Assembly (NCBI GenBank): GCA_963779225.1
Contig: CAVZWW010000003.1
Span: forward strand, 558,001 to 622,000
DNA length: 64,000 nucleotides
Origin: CAVPCZ01 sp963779225
Lineage (GTDB): Bacteria > Bacteroidota > Ignavibacteria > UBA10030 > UBA6906
Direction of reading: 5' to 3'
This document shows positions 42,268 to 51,468 of this stretch, one piece after another. The notes below the pieces were generated by a model that was not told where the DNA came from, did no database searches, and saw only the letters and a list, made by a program, of their open reading frames with translations. The translations under genes and the position numbers were made by a program. Position 1 is the first letter of the stretch; each line of letters starts with the position of its first letter.

Positions 42268-43389
42268 CTAGAAGGCCATGCGCTGCCAACCGGTTACGGA
42301 AGGCTGGCGGGGAGGAAGACCTATCAACTCGCGTCCGAGATCAACGTAGTAACGGTAATCCTCCAGCGGCGTTCCATTAGGAATCCGGTGATCAAGGCCG
42401 AATACGATTCCCCCCTGTCTCATCAGCGGTGCCATCTTGTACTCCAGTTCTGCGCGGATGGCATCCCTGCCCCTGCGTAATGCATGTTTGTCGATTCCTC
42501 CGCGCATGGCAAGGCGCGATCCGTACCGCTTCCGCACTTCAACGATATCCATTCCCGCAGCCGGTTCCATGGGATGCATGGAATTGATGCCGCACTCCAG
42601 AAATGCGTCCAGTACCTGCCACATATTTCCATCGGAGTCCATGTCGAACAAACGCGTGCCGCGGGCGGAGACAAGGTTCCACACCGCCGAGAAATAGGGT
42701 TTGATGAACTGCCGCACCTGGACCGGACCGATGAGCGGGCCCGCTTTCCCGGCCAGGTCTTCATGCACCGACAGCTGATCGATTGTTATGCGGTCGGTCA
42801 CCCGTTCCAGGACGCGCAGCGCAGTGTCGGTGATGGTTTCAAGAATATCCTGCATCAACTCGGGTTGTTCATAGTAGGCAAGGCAGGCGATCTCCTCACC
42901 CATCAGCTCGCGCGGAGTGTCAAAGCCTCCGGGAAGAGAAGCAACAACAAGCGCACCCTCAGCCTGTGCGCGGCGCGCCTCCTCGATGGCACGGTTGTCA
43001 ATGCGGGCCGGCTGGAATTGAAATAGCGGTTTCACGAGCAACCAGCTTTCCATGTCGTGCACGGGATGGTCCAGCGGCAGCGGGATAGTGGCTGCGTGTT
43101 TGAACAGCTTGGTGCGCCGGCCGAGCGTATCGCGCTGAATGAGAATGTCCGCGGTCTCCTCGAGGACTTCCACAGGAGGTCCGCCGAACACGCCGGTTGT
43201 CCCTCCGCAAGCCACGACGGGCACATAGTCCCAATCGAATGCAACGAGCGAGAGTTCCTCGTCCGTTGCCCCCTGTGCACGCCACTCACCATCAACACCG
43301 ACGAGCAGCCCGAAGAGCTCGGAGAACATCGGTCGCTCGACGCGGCCGAAGGTCATCAGATCAAGGTATTCTTCTCGTCGATAGCGCAT
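42268..43389 (-). CDS. Uroporphyrinogen-decarboxylase-family protein
   Basis: 373 residues with a URO-D barrel: FQFQPARIDNRAIEEARRAQ, DQLSVHEDLAGKAGPLIGP, RLFDMDSDGNMWQVLD and FLECGINSMHPMEPAAGMDI. Members of this wider family other than HemE often are corrinoid-dependent methyltransferases. The short N-terminus and the EDLAGK and MEPAAGMD motifs resemble those non-HemE members. No corrinoid protein gene is adjacent. It heads the five-gene operon. Confidence 0.8.
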   Translation of the reverse strand: MRYRREEYLDLMTFGRVERPMFSELFGLLVGVDGEWRAQGATDEELSLVAFDWDYVPVVACGGTTGVFGGPPVEVLEETADILIQRDTLGRRTKLFKHAATIPLPLDHPVHDMESWLLVKPLFQFQPARIDNRAIEEARRAQAEGALVVASLPGGFDTPRELMGEEIACLAYYEQPELMQDILETITDTALRVLERVTDRITIDQLSVHEDLAGKAGPLIGPVQVRQFIKPYFSAVWNLVSARGTRLFDMDSDGNMWQVLDAFLECGINSMHPMEPAAGMDIVEVRKRYGSRLAMRGGIDKHALRRGRDAIRAELEYKMAPLMRQGGIVFGLDHRIPNGTPLEDYRYYVDLGRELIGLPPRQPSVTGWQRMAF

Positions 43390-43403
43390 GGTTGATGGAG
43401 GTC

Positions 43404-43433
43404 AATATACCACTTTCCAGCCTGCCTTGCCAA
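43404..43433 (-). promoter_or_regulatory. Candidate promoter of the URO-D-led operon
   Basis: On the minus strand TTGGCA (43433-43428) and TATATT (43409-43404) have an 18-base spacer. The extended -10 is TATATTGA. It lies 15 bases before the start codon, which would give a nearly leaderless message. Confidence 0.5.
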
Positions 43434-43494
43434 GAGCGGACACCGGATCAGGAGGAGGGGGCACAGGGGACCGGAAGGTCTTTGCCTGCGCGAG

Positions 43495-43974
43495 TCAGAC
43501 AAACCACGCAAGCGCAAAGATCCCGATCATCATGAACACCAGTGCAAGTTTCAGGGCGGTACCGATAAGCAGGCCGAGCCATGTACCCACACCGGCTTTG
43601 CCGGCCTGCATGATATCCTTCCGTACGAGGAGTTCCAGAAGCACCGCGCCGAGAAACGGTCCGAAAACAACCCCCGGGATTCCGAAGAAGAGGCCGATCA
43701 GCGTGCCTCCGGCCGCACCGATGGCCGCCCACCGGCTCGCCCCGGCGCGTCGGGCGCCGTACGAAGCCGTGAGGAAATCCAGGACCATGGCGGCAACGGC
43801 GAGCAGAAGCAGGATGCCGAGTGTTATCCATCCCACCCGCACAAATCCGCCGCTCCATGCCGCACAGACAAGGCCCGCATAGACCAGCAGCACGCCCGGA
43901 AGTCCGGGAACAACCATACCGACCAGGCCCGCAATGACGAGGAGAACTGCGGCAGGGAGGAGCACTTCACCCAT
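43495..43974 (-). CDS. DUF456 membrane protein
   Basis: 159 residues from ATG 43974, which overlaps the nitroreductase stop by one base; the longer frame runs inside that gene. Four to five membrane spans and repeated Gly-rich loops (VPGLPGVLLVYAGLV, FFGIPGVVFGPFLGA) identify the DUF456 family, of unknown function. Last of four tightly linked genes. Confidence 0.85.
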   Translation of the reverse strand: MGEVLLPAAVLLVIAGLVGMVVPGLPGVLLVYAGLVCAAWSGGFVRVGWITLGILLLLAVAAMVLDFLTASYGARRAGASRWAAIGAAGGTLIGLFFGIPGVVFGPFLGAVLLELLVRKDIMQAGKAGVGTWLGLLIGTALKLALVFMMIGIFALAWFV

Positions 43975-44573
43975 CAGGTAACCCCGGACGGCTCTATGAA
44001 TTCCAGGAGTATGATCTCTGCAAGGTTCCGTTTGGGGACATGGTGTACGCCGGCAGGGTCGCGCCAATAGCGGACGGATCGGTCTGAAAAAACCTTCTCC
44101 AGCTGCACCGTCTCTGCAGGATATCCCAGCGCGACAACCAGGAGAATTTCACAGTGTTCCGGGACCTGCAGCAGCCGTCGCAGGCCGTCACGATCGATCG
44201 AACCGATCGGGCACGCACCCAGTCCGCAATCGGTCGCCCCGAGCAGGATATTCTGCGTCGCGAATCCGTGATCGCTTCCCGGTGCATCGCTGATGGTGTT
44301 ATCCCGGCAGACCACAATATAGGCCGTGGGGCGCTCGCCTTCCACAGGGCCTGTCCAATCACGAAGATACGCGGCCCAGCGGAGGTGCTGGAAAACGGCG
44401 GCATTTATCGCGGGGGATGTGGAAATGATGTACTTGAGTGGCTGCAGGTTTCCCGCGGAAGCGGCAAGACGCCCCAGATCCACAAGCCCGCGCACAACTG
44501 TCGGGGACACGGGTGCTGACTGCCGGAACCGTCTGCAGGTCCTGGTCTGCGATACCAGATCGATGAAGTTCAT
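43974..44573 (-). CDS. Nitroreductase-family flavoprotein
   Basis: 199 residues from ATG 44573, which overlaps the VOC stop (ATGA). The FMN-binding nitroreductase fold is shown by FIDLVSQTRTCRRFRQSAPV at the start, AASAGNLQPLKYIIS, and DHGFATQNILLGATDCGLGACPIGS. Such enzymes reduce quinones, nitro compounds or flavins using NAD(P)H. The physiological substrate is unknown. Confidence 0.9.
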   Translation of the reverse strand: MNFIDLVSQTRTCRRFRQSAPVSPTVVRGLVDLGRLAASAGNLQPLKYIISTSPAINAAVFQHLRWAAYLRDWTGPVEGERPTAYIVVCRDNTISDAPGSDHGFATQNILLGATDCGLGACPIGSIDRDGLRRLLQVPEHCEILLVVALGYPAETVQLEKVFSDRSVRYWRDPAGVHHVPKRNLAEIILLEFIEPSGVT

Positions 44574-44971
44574 GAGGAGGTCTTTGCAGGTTGAAAGAGA
44601 GCGGCAACGGCACCCGCGGGATCGCGGATGACGCAAAATGTCCCGTACGATCCCATCGGACGGGGAGGGACAAGAATTGTCCCTCCCAGTTCAGTGCAGC
44701 GCGCGGCAGACCGAATGATATCCTCTACACTGATGTACATAAGCCACTGAGGAGGCAATCCGGCGTTTACCCCCCTGGCATGACAGATTCCCGCGACGGA
44801 TTCTCCCGTCGCGGGGGCGTTCATCTGGTAATCTGCATACGCTCCCATACGGACCGGCGTAGCCGTCCATCCCACCACCCCCGCGTAGAAATCACGCACT
44901 TCTTCAGCATTGGGAATGGTCAGATCCGTCCAGATGATTGAACCAAACCGCGGTGTCTCGGAAGAACTCAT
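44570..44971 (-). CDS. VOC-family protein (glyoxalase/dioxygenase fold)
   Basis: 133 residues from ATG 44971, with the SD-like AGAGGAA before it; the longer upstream frame is discarded because a small gene occupies it. Two beta-alpha-beta-beta-beta halves: IIWTDLTIPNAEEVRDFYAGVVGW and MYISVEDIIRSAARCTELGG. The protein belongs to the group of small VOC proteins of unknown function (27 kDa-antigen-like half). It overlaps the preceding small gene by 4 bases (ATGA) and the following nitroreductase by 4. Confidence 0.85.
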   Translation of the reverse strand: MSSSETPRFGSIIWTDLTIPNAEEVRDFYAGVVGWTATPVRMGAYADYQMNAPATGESVAGICHARGVNAGLPPQWLMYISVEDIIRSAARCTELGGTILVPPRPMGSYGTFCVIRDPAGAVAALFQPAKTSS

Positions 44972-45129
44972 TTCCTCTTTTTCTCCGCGGCGCTCTTCTT
45001 GCGGAGATCGGCTCCATGCGCCCGCTTGTAGGTCTGTATATCGACAAACCGTCCCTTTGCATCTCGCACGGCATAGAGCTTTGTGCCGGATGCGCTCCGG
45101 TGTGTGGTCCGACGTCCTTTGGCTGCCAT
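44968..45129 (-). CDS. Small basic protein of unknown function (53 aa)
   Basis: 53 residues, start MAAKGRRTTHRSASG, end KKSAAEKKRK. It is Lys/Arg-rich with a central folded-looking segment KLYAVRDAKGRFVDIQTYKR. The stop overlaps the VOC start by 4 bases, and GGGAGA lies before its own ATG, which support real translation. Positive charge suggests nucleic-acid or membrane-surface contact; this is inference. It is the first gene of a four-gene overlapping set. Confidence 0.6.
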   Translation of the reverse strand: MAAKGRRTTHRSASGTKLYAVRDAKGRFVDIQTYKRAHGADLRKKSAAEKKRK

Positions 45130-45179
45130 GAGGGTTCTCCCGATGATAATGGATGGATGTGATGGAAAAGATACGGCTG

Positions 45180-46565
45180 CTACAGCATGACCGTTCGTTT
45201 TTCCAGGCGGCTCCGTTCCGCCTCGAACGCAATCCGGTGGCTCTCCATGGAGACCTCCAGAGATGAAGCAATGATCGAAGAATCCTGATGCTGCGTGGCC
45301 TTGATGAATGCTTCCATCAAGCCGTCGTCGCCGCCGCCGTGGCCGCTGGTGATGCCGGTGTCGGTAAGGGACGTGTCAATGGTCTCCTGTTTGCCCGTGC
45401 GGAAGTCTGCCACCGTTATGTACCGTGAATCGCCGATGGCCTCGCCCATTGTCCCCATGACCCGGGTACGGCGGGATCCGGTGGTGAAGGCGGTCATGGT
45501 GAACGAGGCGGTGCGTTCCCGGGCAAACTCCAGGGAAAGCACCTGGTGGTCGACCACATCGTTGTCGGAATGATAGACACATCGTCCGTACGGGCCTTCG
45601 CGCATTGCTTTCATACGTCCTTCATACGAGGTGTCTTCCGTAATCACCGACACCGGCCAGCCGTTGTTCTTCATGTCCAGGTACAGCTTCAGGGCGGAAT
45701 ACGGGCACTCGGGTTCCACCGTGCAGCCGCCGGTGCAACGTGCGGTGCTTCCCGCAGGGGCGTTTTCCGCCTTGAAGTGTTTGAGCGATCCGTGTGATGC
45801 CACGGATATGCAGGGAACATCCATCAACCAGCGCAGGATATCCAGGTCGTGGCATGATTTTGAGAGGATCATCGGACAGGAAGTCGCCACATTGCGCCAG
45901 TTGCCGCGCACGAAGCTATGCCCCTGATGCCAGTATCCCACCGGTTCGAGGTGTTCGATGGTCACTACCTCGCCCAGGATGCCCGAGGCGACGATGCTCT
46001 GCAGCTTCCGGTAGTAGGTGGTGTACCGCAACACATGGCAGACGGCGACGATACGTGGATAGTGCCGGTGCTGATCCAGGATATCTTCGCAGTGCTTCCA
46101 GCTTGTGGCAATCGGTTTTTCAAGCAGCATGTCATAACCGAGTTCCAGCCCCCGCATGGCGGCACCGTGGTGGAGCTGATCGGGCATGGTAATCAGGATG
46201 GCGTCGGCGAACTTCGCTTTCTCGAGCGCTATATCCCAGCTGGTGAATCGATTTTCGGGCGGGATGTTGTACAACACCGCGAATTTTTCCTGCCGCGACG
46301 GGATGGGTTCGGCGACGCCCACCACTTTCATTTGTCCGGGGAATTGCCGTGACCATGCGGCATAGGTGTTGCCGCGGTTGCCCGCGCCCAGGATGATGCA
46401 GGTGACCGGCTTGTTGGTGAAGGGCCTGGCGCGGGGCGCGGGGGTGGAACGTTCCTGTGGTGTGGCGTCGAGCAATGTGGATGGTGCCAGTGCGCTCCCG
46501 ACAGCGATTGCTCCGATTCCCCGCAGGGCGTGACGACGGTTCATATAGGAGTGAGGCGTGGACAT
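45180..46565 (-). CDS. Tat-exported Gfo/Idh/MocA-family oxidoreductase
   Basis: 461 residues. A twin-arginine signal NRRHALRGIGAIAVGSALA precedes the Rossmann domain (VTCIILGAGNRGNTYAAWS). The EKP motif of sugar dehydrogenases is present (DMLLEKPIATSWK), with the C-terminal catalytic domain carrying SCHDLDILRWLMD. The protein probably acts in the periplasm on a sugar or amino-sugar with a bound nicotinamide cofactor. The start 21 bases upstream of the second ATG is chosen as the longer one; either is possible. No partner gene is adjacent. Confidence 0.85.
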   Translation of the reverse strand: MSTPHSYMNRRHALRGIGAIAVGSALAPSTLLDATPQERSTPAPRARPFTNKPVTCIILGAGNRGNTYAAWSRQFPGQMKVVGVAEPIPSRQEKFAVLYNIPPENRFTSWDIALEKAKFADAILITMPDQLHHGAAMRGLELGYDMLLEKPIATSWKHCEDILDQHRHYPRIVAVCHVLRYTTYYRKLQSIVASGILGEVVTIEHLEPVGYWHQGHSFVRGNWRNVATSCPMILSKSCHDLDILRWLMDVPCISVASHGSLKHFKAENAPAGSTARCTGGCTVEPECPYSALKLYLDMKNNGWPVSVITEDTSYEGRMKAMREGPYGRCVYHSDNDVVDHQVLSLEFARERTASFTMTAFTTGSRRTRVMGTMGEAIGDSRYITVADFRTGKQETIDTSLTDTGITSGHGGGDDGLMEAFIKATQHQDSSIIASSLEVSMESHRIAFEAERSRLEKRTVML

Positions 46566-46649
46566 GGTGTGGTTCCGTCAGGGGGCTGTTCGCGAAAGGA
46601 TGAACGGCGCTCCAGGTGTTCCTGTGCCGCCGCGTATCCGCGTCACGGG

Positions 46650-46678
46650 AGTATACGATTTTCCCCCAAGAATGTAAA
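46650..46678 (-). promoter_or_regulatory. Promoter of the Tat oxidoreductase gene
   Basis: On the minus strand TTTACA (46678-46673) and TATACT (46655-46650) are 17 bases apart. It lies in the 170-base gap before the oxidoreductase, with a leader of about 80 bases. Confidence 0.5.
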
Positions 46679-46735
46679 GGCGAGAAACGAATGCCTCATG
46701 GATGAAACGTTTCGGAGGGATAACGCGGAAGGTCT

Positions 46736-47092
46736 TCAGGACGCGCCGAGGTAGCGCCGGATCTGCCGTGACTTGACAAAGATGATCAGCAACCCCGTGT
46801 GCAATGCGCCCAGAATCATCCAGGCCGGGCGAACGCGGAGAATGCCGGTGAAAGCGAACATCAGACACGCACTCACCGTCAGGCAAAGATACACCACCAG
46901 AGCAGGTCTGACATATCGCCATTGGAGCATCAGCGCGGCGGCAAGCAGGAGGCTGATCCCGATTCCCGCCCCCATGGTTACCGCAGGCTCGACGAGCAGA
47001 TCGGCTACAGCAAGGGGGACACAGGATGCCGCCACAACCGCCGAGACGAAGCTCAGCGTGAAGAAGTACCCGGGCCGATGGTAGAGTCGCAC
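46736..47092 (-). CDS. Small four-helix membrane protein
   Basis: 118 residues from a GTG at 47092, with GAGGG just upstream; a longer frame to 47212 lies within pyrG and is rejected. Four hydrophobic helices (YFFTLSFVSAVVAASCVPL, MGAGIGISLLLAAAL, ALVVYLCLTVSACLMFAF, AWMILGALHTGLLIIF). No family was recognised. It overlaps the 3' end of pyrG by 40 bases. Confidence 0.6.
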   Translation of the reverse strand: MRLYHRPGYFFTLSFVSAVVAASCVPLAVADLLVEPAVTMGAGIGISLLLAAALMLQWRYVRPALVVYLCLTVSACLMFAFTGILRVRPAWMILGALHTGLLIIFVKSRQIRRYLGAS

Positions 47093-48740
47093 GGTACCCT
47101 CAACGACTTTCCTGTTCCGTCCCGGCTTCTTCGCATCGCAGCGTGCACAAAATCGCGAAAAAGCGGATGAGCGGTGGTTGCGCGGGACTTCAGTTCCGGG
47201 TGAAACTGGCATCCCACAAACCAGGGGTGATCGGCAAGTTCGATCATTTCCACGAGTCCGTTGTCCGGGCAGACGCCGCTGAAGATCATACCCCGCGCCG
47301 CGAGTGTTTCCTTGAAGGCATTATTCACTTCAAAGCGATGGCGGTGACGTTCGTGAATCAGATCGGTCTTGTACGCGCGGTGCGCCTTTGAGCCCTTTTC
47401 CAGCCGGCACGGATATGCGCCCAGGCGCATCGTGCCCCCGTACTCTTTCACCTTTTTCTGTTCCAGCATCATGTCAATGACGTTCTGATCGGTCTGCTTG
47501 AATTCCGTGCTGTTGGCGCGGTCCAGTCCGCAGACGTTCCGCGCGAATTCGATCACCGCGCACTGGAGGCCCAGACAGATGCCGAAGAACGGGATGTTCT
47601 TCGACGCGGACGTACTGGATCGCTTTGATCTTCCCTTCGATGCCCCGCTCGCCGAATCCCGGTGCAACGAGCAATCCGGAGACGTCCTTCAGATATGCCT
47701 TCCGGGCCGTCGCGATCCACATCTTCGGCACGAACCCAGACAAGGTCCACGCGCACATTGTTCAATGCGCCGGCATGAACGAAGGCTTCGGCAATACTCT
47801 TGTAGGCGTCCTGATGTTCGGTATATTTGCCGCAGATCGCAATACGCACGCGGCCGGCGGGGTTCTTCACGCGCTCAACGAATCTCTTCCATTCCCGGAG
47901 GTTCGGACGGGGACAGGTGAGGTCGAGTTTGTCCAGAACAATTTCATCCACCTCCTGTTCGGCAAAGATCAGGGGGACTTCATAGATTGTGGCGGCGTCC
48001 CGGCCGTCAATCACCGAATCCGTCTCAACATTCGTGAAGAGGGCGATTTTCTCCCGCACCTCTTTGGACAGTGGCCGGTCGGACCGGCAGATCAGCATGT
48101 CCGGTTGAATTCCCAGTTCCAGGAGCGCCTTCACGCTGTGCTGTGTCGGTTTGGTCTTGATTTCACCCGCCGAGGTGATGTACGGGACCAGAGTAACATG
48201 AATGGCGAGCGCGTTCTGCGGACCCAGCTTGAACATGAACTGCCGCATCGCCTCGAGGAACGGCTGGCTCTCAATGTCGCCCACCGTGCCGCCGACTTCC
48301 GTGATCACCACGTCATAATCTCCGGTCTCCCCGAGCGCTTCAAAGCGCCGCTGGATTTCGTCGGTGATATGGGGGATCACCTGGACCGTGGCGCCCAGAT
48401 AATCGCCGCGCCGTTCTTTGGTGATTACTTCATGGTAGATCTGACCGGTGGTGGAGTTGTTCTTGCGGGAGGTGGTGATGTCGAGGAAGCGCTCGTAGTG
48501 GCCGAGGTCCAGATCGGTCTCCGCACCGTCGTCGGTCACATACACCTCCCCATGCTGGAAAGGATTCATCGTGCCGGGATCGACATTCAGGTAGGGATCA
48601 AACTTCTGGATGGTGACGCGCAGTCCGCGGGACTTGAGCAGCAGCCCGATGGAGGATGAAGCGATCCCTTTGCCGAGCGAGGAAACCACTCCGCCGGTGA
48701 CAAAAATGTATTTGACCTGTCGGTGCCGCTTCACGGGCAT
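47053..48740 (-). pseudogene. pyrG: CTP synthase, interrupted by two frameshifts
   Basis: CTP synthase makes CTP from UTP and glutamine or ammonia. The synthetase half is intact in one frame from the ATG at 48740 (KYIFVTGGVVSSLGKGI...) to about 47709 (NNVRVDLVWVRAEDV). The middle continues in a second frame (YLKDVSGLLVAPGFGERG) to about 47607, and the glutamine amidotransferase half in a third (NIPFFGICLGLQCAVIEFARN) to the stop at 47053. The catalytic cysteine (FGICLG) and HPE motifs survive. Each shift equals one extra base. Because the gene is normally essential, sequencing error is more likely than real decay. SD AAAGGA precedes the start. Confidence 0.85.
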
Positions 48741-48837
48741 GTCCTTTCAGCTTCTTGCCGCCACGTCCCCCGGGGAACCGGGAACAGATGCCGTCTACAT
48801 TGATCTTCCGGCGGTTCCGGTCACGTAGCGGTGAATG

Positions 48838-49476
48838 TTACGACACATGGTGTCGCCCAGTGAGTTGCTCGGGTATGACAATGCCGCCCGAGAGAACCAG
48901 TTTCAATCCATCTTCGATGCTGAGGTTCAGCGTTATGGCCTCCGCCCGGGGAATCAACACCAGGAACCCGGATGTCGGGTTGGGCGGGTTGGGGATATAC
49001 ACATTCAGGAAATCGATCCGCTGTCCGTCCGGCATCGTACACGGCATCTCGTTGGTTACAAAACCGATACAATACAATCCTGGTCGTGGATACTGGGTCA
49101 TCACCACCTGTCGGAATGTCTTGCTTTTGCCGCCGATCGCAAAAGCGCTGACGAGATCTTTGATTGCCGAATATACGGAGCGGACGAAGGGGATGGTGTG
49201 GAGGAGATTTTCAAACCATGCCAGAAACAATCGTCCGATCAGGTTGCGTGTCAACAGACCCACAAGCATGATGAGGACGATCATACTGATGAAGCCAAGC
49301 CCCGGGACCTGGCGTCCGATCCACGTTTCCAGGTGAGGTCGCAGGATCCCGTCCACCGCGTTAAGCAATGCCTGGAAGAACCAGTAGGTGAGTCCCAGGG
49401 GGATGATGATGCCGATTCCGCGGAGAAAGGTGTTGCGGACGGGTCCCCAGAAAGATATGCGGGTTTCTTCGCTCAT
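48838..49476 (-). CDS. DUF502 membrane protein
   Basis: 212 residues. Two N-terminal membrane spans (FLRGIGIIIPLGLTYWFFQALL, LGFISMIVLIMLVGLLTRNL) are followed by a soluble domain with PFVRSVYSAIKDLVSAF and VTNEMPCTMPDGQRIDFLNVYIPNPPNPTSG, hallmark segments of DUF502. Function is unknown. It ends the plsC-gatC-kdsB operon and overlaps kdsB by 4 bases. Confidence 0.9.
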   Translation of the reverse strand: MSEETRISFWGPVRNTFLRGIGIIIPLGLTYWFFQALLNAVDGILRPHLETWIGRQVPGLGFISMIVLIMLVGLLTRNLIGRLFLAWFENLLHTIPFVRSVYSAIKDLVSAFAIGGKSKTFRQVVMTQYPRPGLYCIGFVTNEMPCTMPDGQRIDFLNVYIPNPPNPTSGFLVLIPRAEAITLNLSIEDGLKLVLSGGIVIPEQLTGRHHVS

Positions 49477-50240
49477 AGCGGTGTTCCTGCCAGTGCGCGG
49501 GCGCGTTCGAGATCGGCCGGCGTGTCAACGGCGATGCTGTGATGGGTGGTGACAGCCACCCTGATCGGGTAGCCGTGTTCCAGGATGCGGAGTTGTTCCA
49601 GTTTCTCTGTCTGTTCAAGGGGTGTCTGCGGCAAGGTGGTGTAGTGCAGCAGAAACTCCCGGCGATAGACATACAGGCCGATATGCCGGTACACGGGAAT
49701 GCGGGTCAGGAGCTCCGCCGGCGTGATATCCCGGCCGAAGGGGATCGGCGACCGTGAGAAGTACAGGGCATTGCTGTTCCGGTCGAGCACCACCTTCACC
49801 ACGGCAGGATCCTGCAGGGTCTCGACGTCTTCGATCCGCCGGGCGAGTGTCCCGACCCGGACATGCGGATCGGCATGCAGGGGACGGAGAGCTTCATCGA
49901 TCATTGCCGGAGGGAGGAACGGTTCGTCTCCCTGGACATTGACAATGATCTCTGCATCACGGAGCTGAGATGCAACGCGGGCGATGCGGTCTGAACCGCT
50001 CGGGGCGTCCGCGGGTGTGATCACCGCATGCCCGCCGAATTTTTCCACGGCGGCGATGATACGGCGGTCGTCCGTGGCAACGATCACCTCGTGGACCAGC
50101 TGCGCGCGCGACGCCCGTTCATACACGTGCTGGATCATCGGCTTGCCGCCAATCTCGGCGAGGGGCTTCCCCGGAAGGCGCGTGGACCCGAAGCGTGCGG
50201 GGATGAGAACGACGGTACGTGGTGTCCCTGGTGCGATCAT
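49473..50240 (-). CDS. kdsB: 3-deoxy-manno-octulosonate cytidylyltransferase
   Basis: 255 residues. KdsB activates Kdo as CMP-Kdo for the inner core of lipopolysaccharide. Motifs: LIPARFGSTRLPGKPLAEIGGKPMI, VATDDRRI, NVQGDEPFLPP and the C-terminal SIAVDTPADLERAR. The presence of LptE and KdsB in the same window supports a Kdo-containing LPS. It overlaps gatC upstream (ATGA) and the DUF502 gene downstream. Confidence 0.96.
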   Translation of the reverse strand: MIAPGTPRTVVLIPARFGSTRLPGKPLAEIGGKPMIQHVYERASRAQLVHEVIVATDDRRIIAAVEKFGGHAVITPADAPSGSDRIARVASQLRDAEIIVNVQGDEPFLPPAMIDEALRPLHADPHVRVGTLARRIEDVETLQDPAVVKVVLDRNSNALYFSRSPIPFGRDITPAELLTRIPVYRHIGLYVYRREFLLHYTTLPQTPLEQTEKLEQLRILEHGYPIRVAVTTHHSIAVDTPADLERARALAGTPL

Positions 50241-50530
50241 CGGTCGCCGATCACCTTGGGAACTTTGAAGAACTGTTCTGTCCGCGCCGGGGCGTTCTGC
50301 AGCGCTTCGACCCGGGTCAACCCGGCAACACGTTCATCCGGACGCACATCGCGAGGGACATCCACCACATGTTCGAGTGGTTGCACGTTGGAGGTATCCA
50401 GCCCGTTCAGCTGTTCCATGTATTCCAGTATACTGTTGAGCTCGGTCGTAAGGCGCATCTTCTCGTCCCCGGAAAAGGAAAGGCGGGCGAGTGCAGCGAC
50501 ATGTTCCACATCTTTGACGGACACAGCCAT
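50237..50530 (-). CDS. gatC: Aspartyl/glutamyl-tRNA amidotransferase subunit C
   Basis: 97 residues: VSVKDVEHVAALARLSFSGDEK, LNSILEYMEQLNGLDTSNV and NAPARTEQFFKVPKVI, the full GatC family pattern. GatC links GatA and GatB in the enzyme that makes Gln-tRNA(Gln) or Asn-tRNA(Asn). gatA and gatB are not in the window. It follows plsC by 10 bases and overlaps kdsB by 4. Confidence 0.95.
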   Translation of the reverse strand: MAVSVKDVEHVAALARLSFSGDEKMRLTTELNSILEYMEQLNGLDTSNVQPLEHVVDVPRDVRPDERVAGLTRVEALQNAPARTEQFFKVPKVIGDR

Positions 50531-50540
50531 GGGTGGCTCC

Positions 50541-51248
50541 TTACTGGTCGACGTAGTTTTTTTCGATGGCGGTGCGCACCCGTTCCATCAGGTGGAGCTC
50601 GGCGTTCCGTCCGGTGATCCCCTCCAGCCGAATGGGCGGATCGAGGACCAGTTCAACCATACCCGGCCGGATGCGCATCGAATGTTTCGGCACGATGCCA
50701 TAACTGCCGTTGATGGTCAGGGGAATGACCGGAACCCCTGCCTGCGTGGCGAGATTGAATGCCCCGCGCTTGAATGGTTGCAGCTTGCCGTCTGCGGTGC
50801 GTGTGCCCTCGGCGAAGAGCAGAACCGATGTTCCCCCCCGGATTTTTGCCACCGCCTCCTCCAGACTCCTGACGGCCTTGTTTCCCCGGCCCCGGTCGAT
50901 CCCGATGTAACTCCCCCATTTCAGTCCCCAGCCGAACAGGGGGATCCGTTCCAGCTCTTTCTTATAGACAAGCCGCACATCGTCCGCGATTCCCGCAACC
51001 ACAACAGGGATATCCAGCATGCTGGCGTGGTTCGAAACGTACACCGTCGGGCGCGAACGGTCGATATGTTCGGCACCCCGGACGCGGACCCGGACGCCGC
51101 AGACCCGGAGCAGATTTCGCGACCAGAACCGTGAAATGCCGTGATACAGTCTTCCCCTGCGGTCGAACGGAATACAGACCAGTGCGGCAATTGCATTGAC
51201 GAACGTCAGCGCCACCGCGACCGTGAACCGGAGAATGCTGCCGATCAT
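50541..51248 (-). CDS. plsC: 1-acyl-sn-glycerol-3-phosphate acyltransferase
   Basis: 235 residues with an N-terminal membrane helix. The acyltransferase motif NHASMLD (HX4D) is at about 78-84, followed by FGWGLKWGSYIGIDR, the FAEGTRT motif and the VPVIPLTINGSYGI segment. It makes phosphatidate from lysophosphatidate at the inner membrane. First gene of an operon with gatC, kdsB and DUF502. Confidence 0.93.
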   Translation of the reverse strand: MIGSILRFTVAVALTFVNAIAALVCIPFDRRGRLYHGISRFWSRNLLRVCGVRVRVRGAEHIDRSRPTVYVSNHASMLDIPVVVAGIADDVRLVYKKELERIPLFGWGLKWGSYIGIDRGRGNKAVRSLEEAVAKIRGGTSVLLFAEGTRTADGKLQPFKRGAFNLATQAGVPVIPLTINGSYGIVPKHSMRIRPGMVELVLDPPIRLEGITGRNAELHLMERVRTAIEKNYVDQ

Positions 51249-51468
51249 TGTCGTTGCCTTCTGCGGGCTTCAGGAGCACATGTGCCGGCGTGGCAATGGG
51301 GGCGGCACAGAGGTACGGGTGATGGCCGGGAAGTCTCAAGGATGCCTGCGGGATTGCCGGAGACAGTGCGGACGCGGTGTTTCAGCCAGTGGGAGGCTGC
51401 CGGTGCGCATAAAGTCCGGTCGGAGGTCACCGCACGACATCAGGTGGTTGGTACGCTGTGGTTTCCTT

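Noticed and set aside
47625..48659. Plus-strand frame of 344 codons over pyrG
   Set aside because: Antisense shadow of CTP synthase; composition follows the codon pattern of the real gene.
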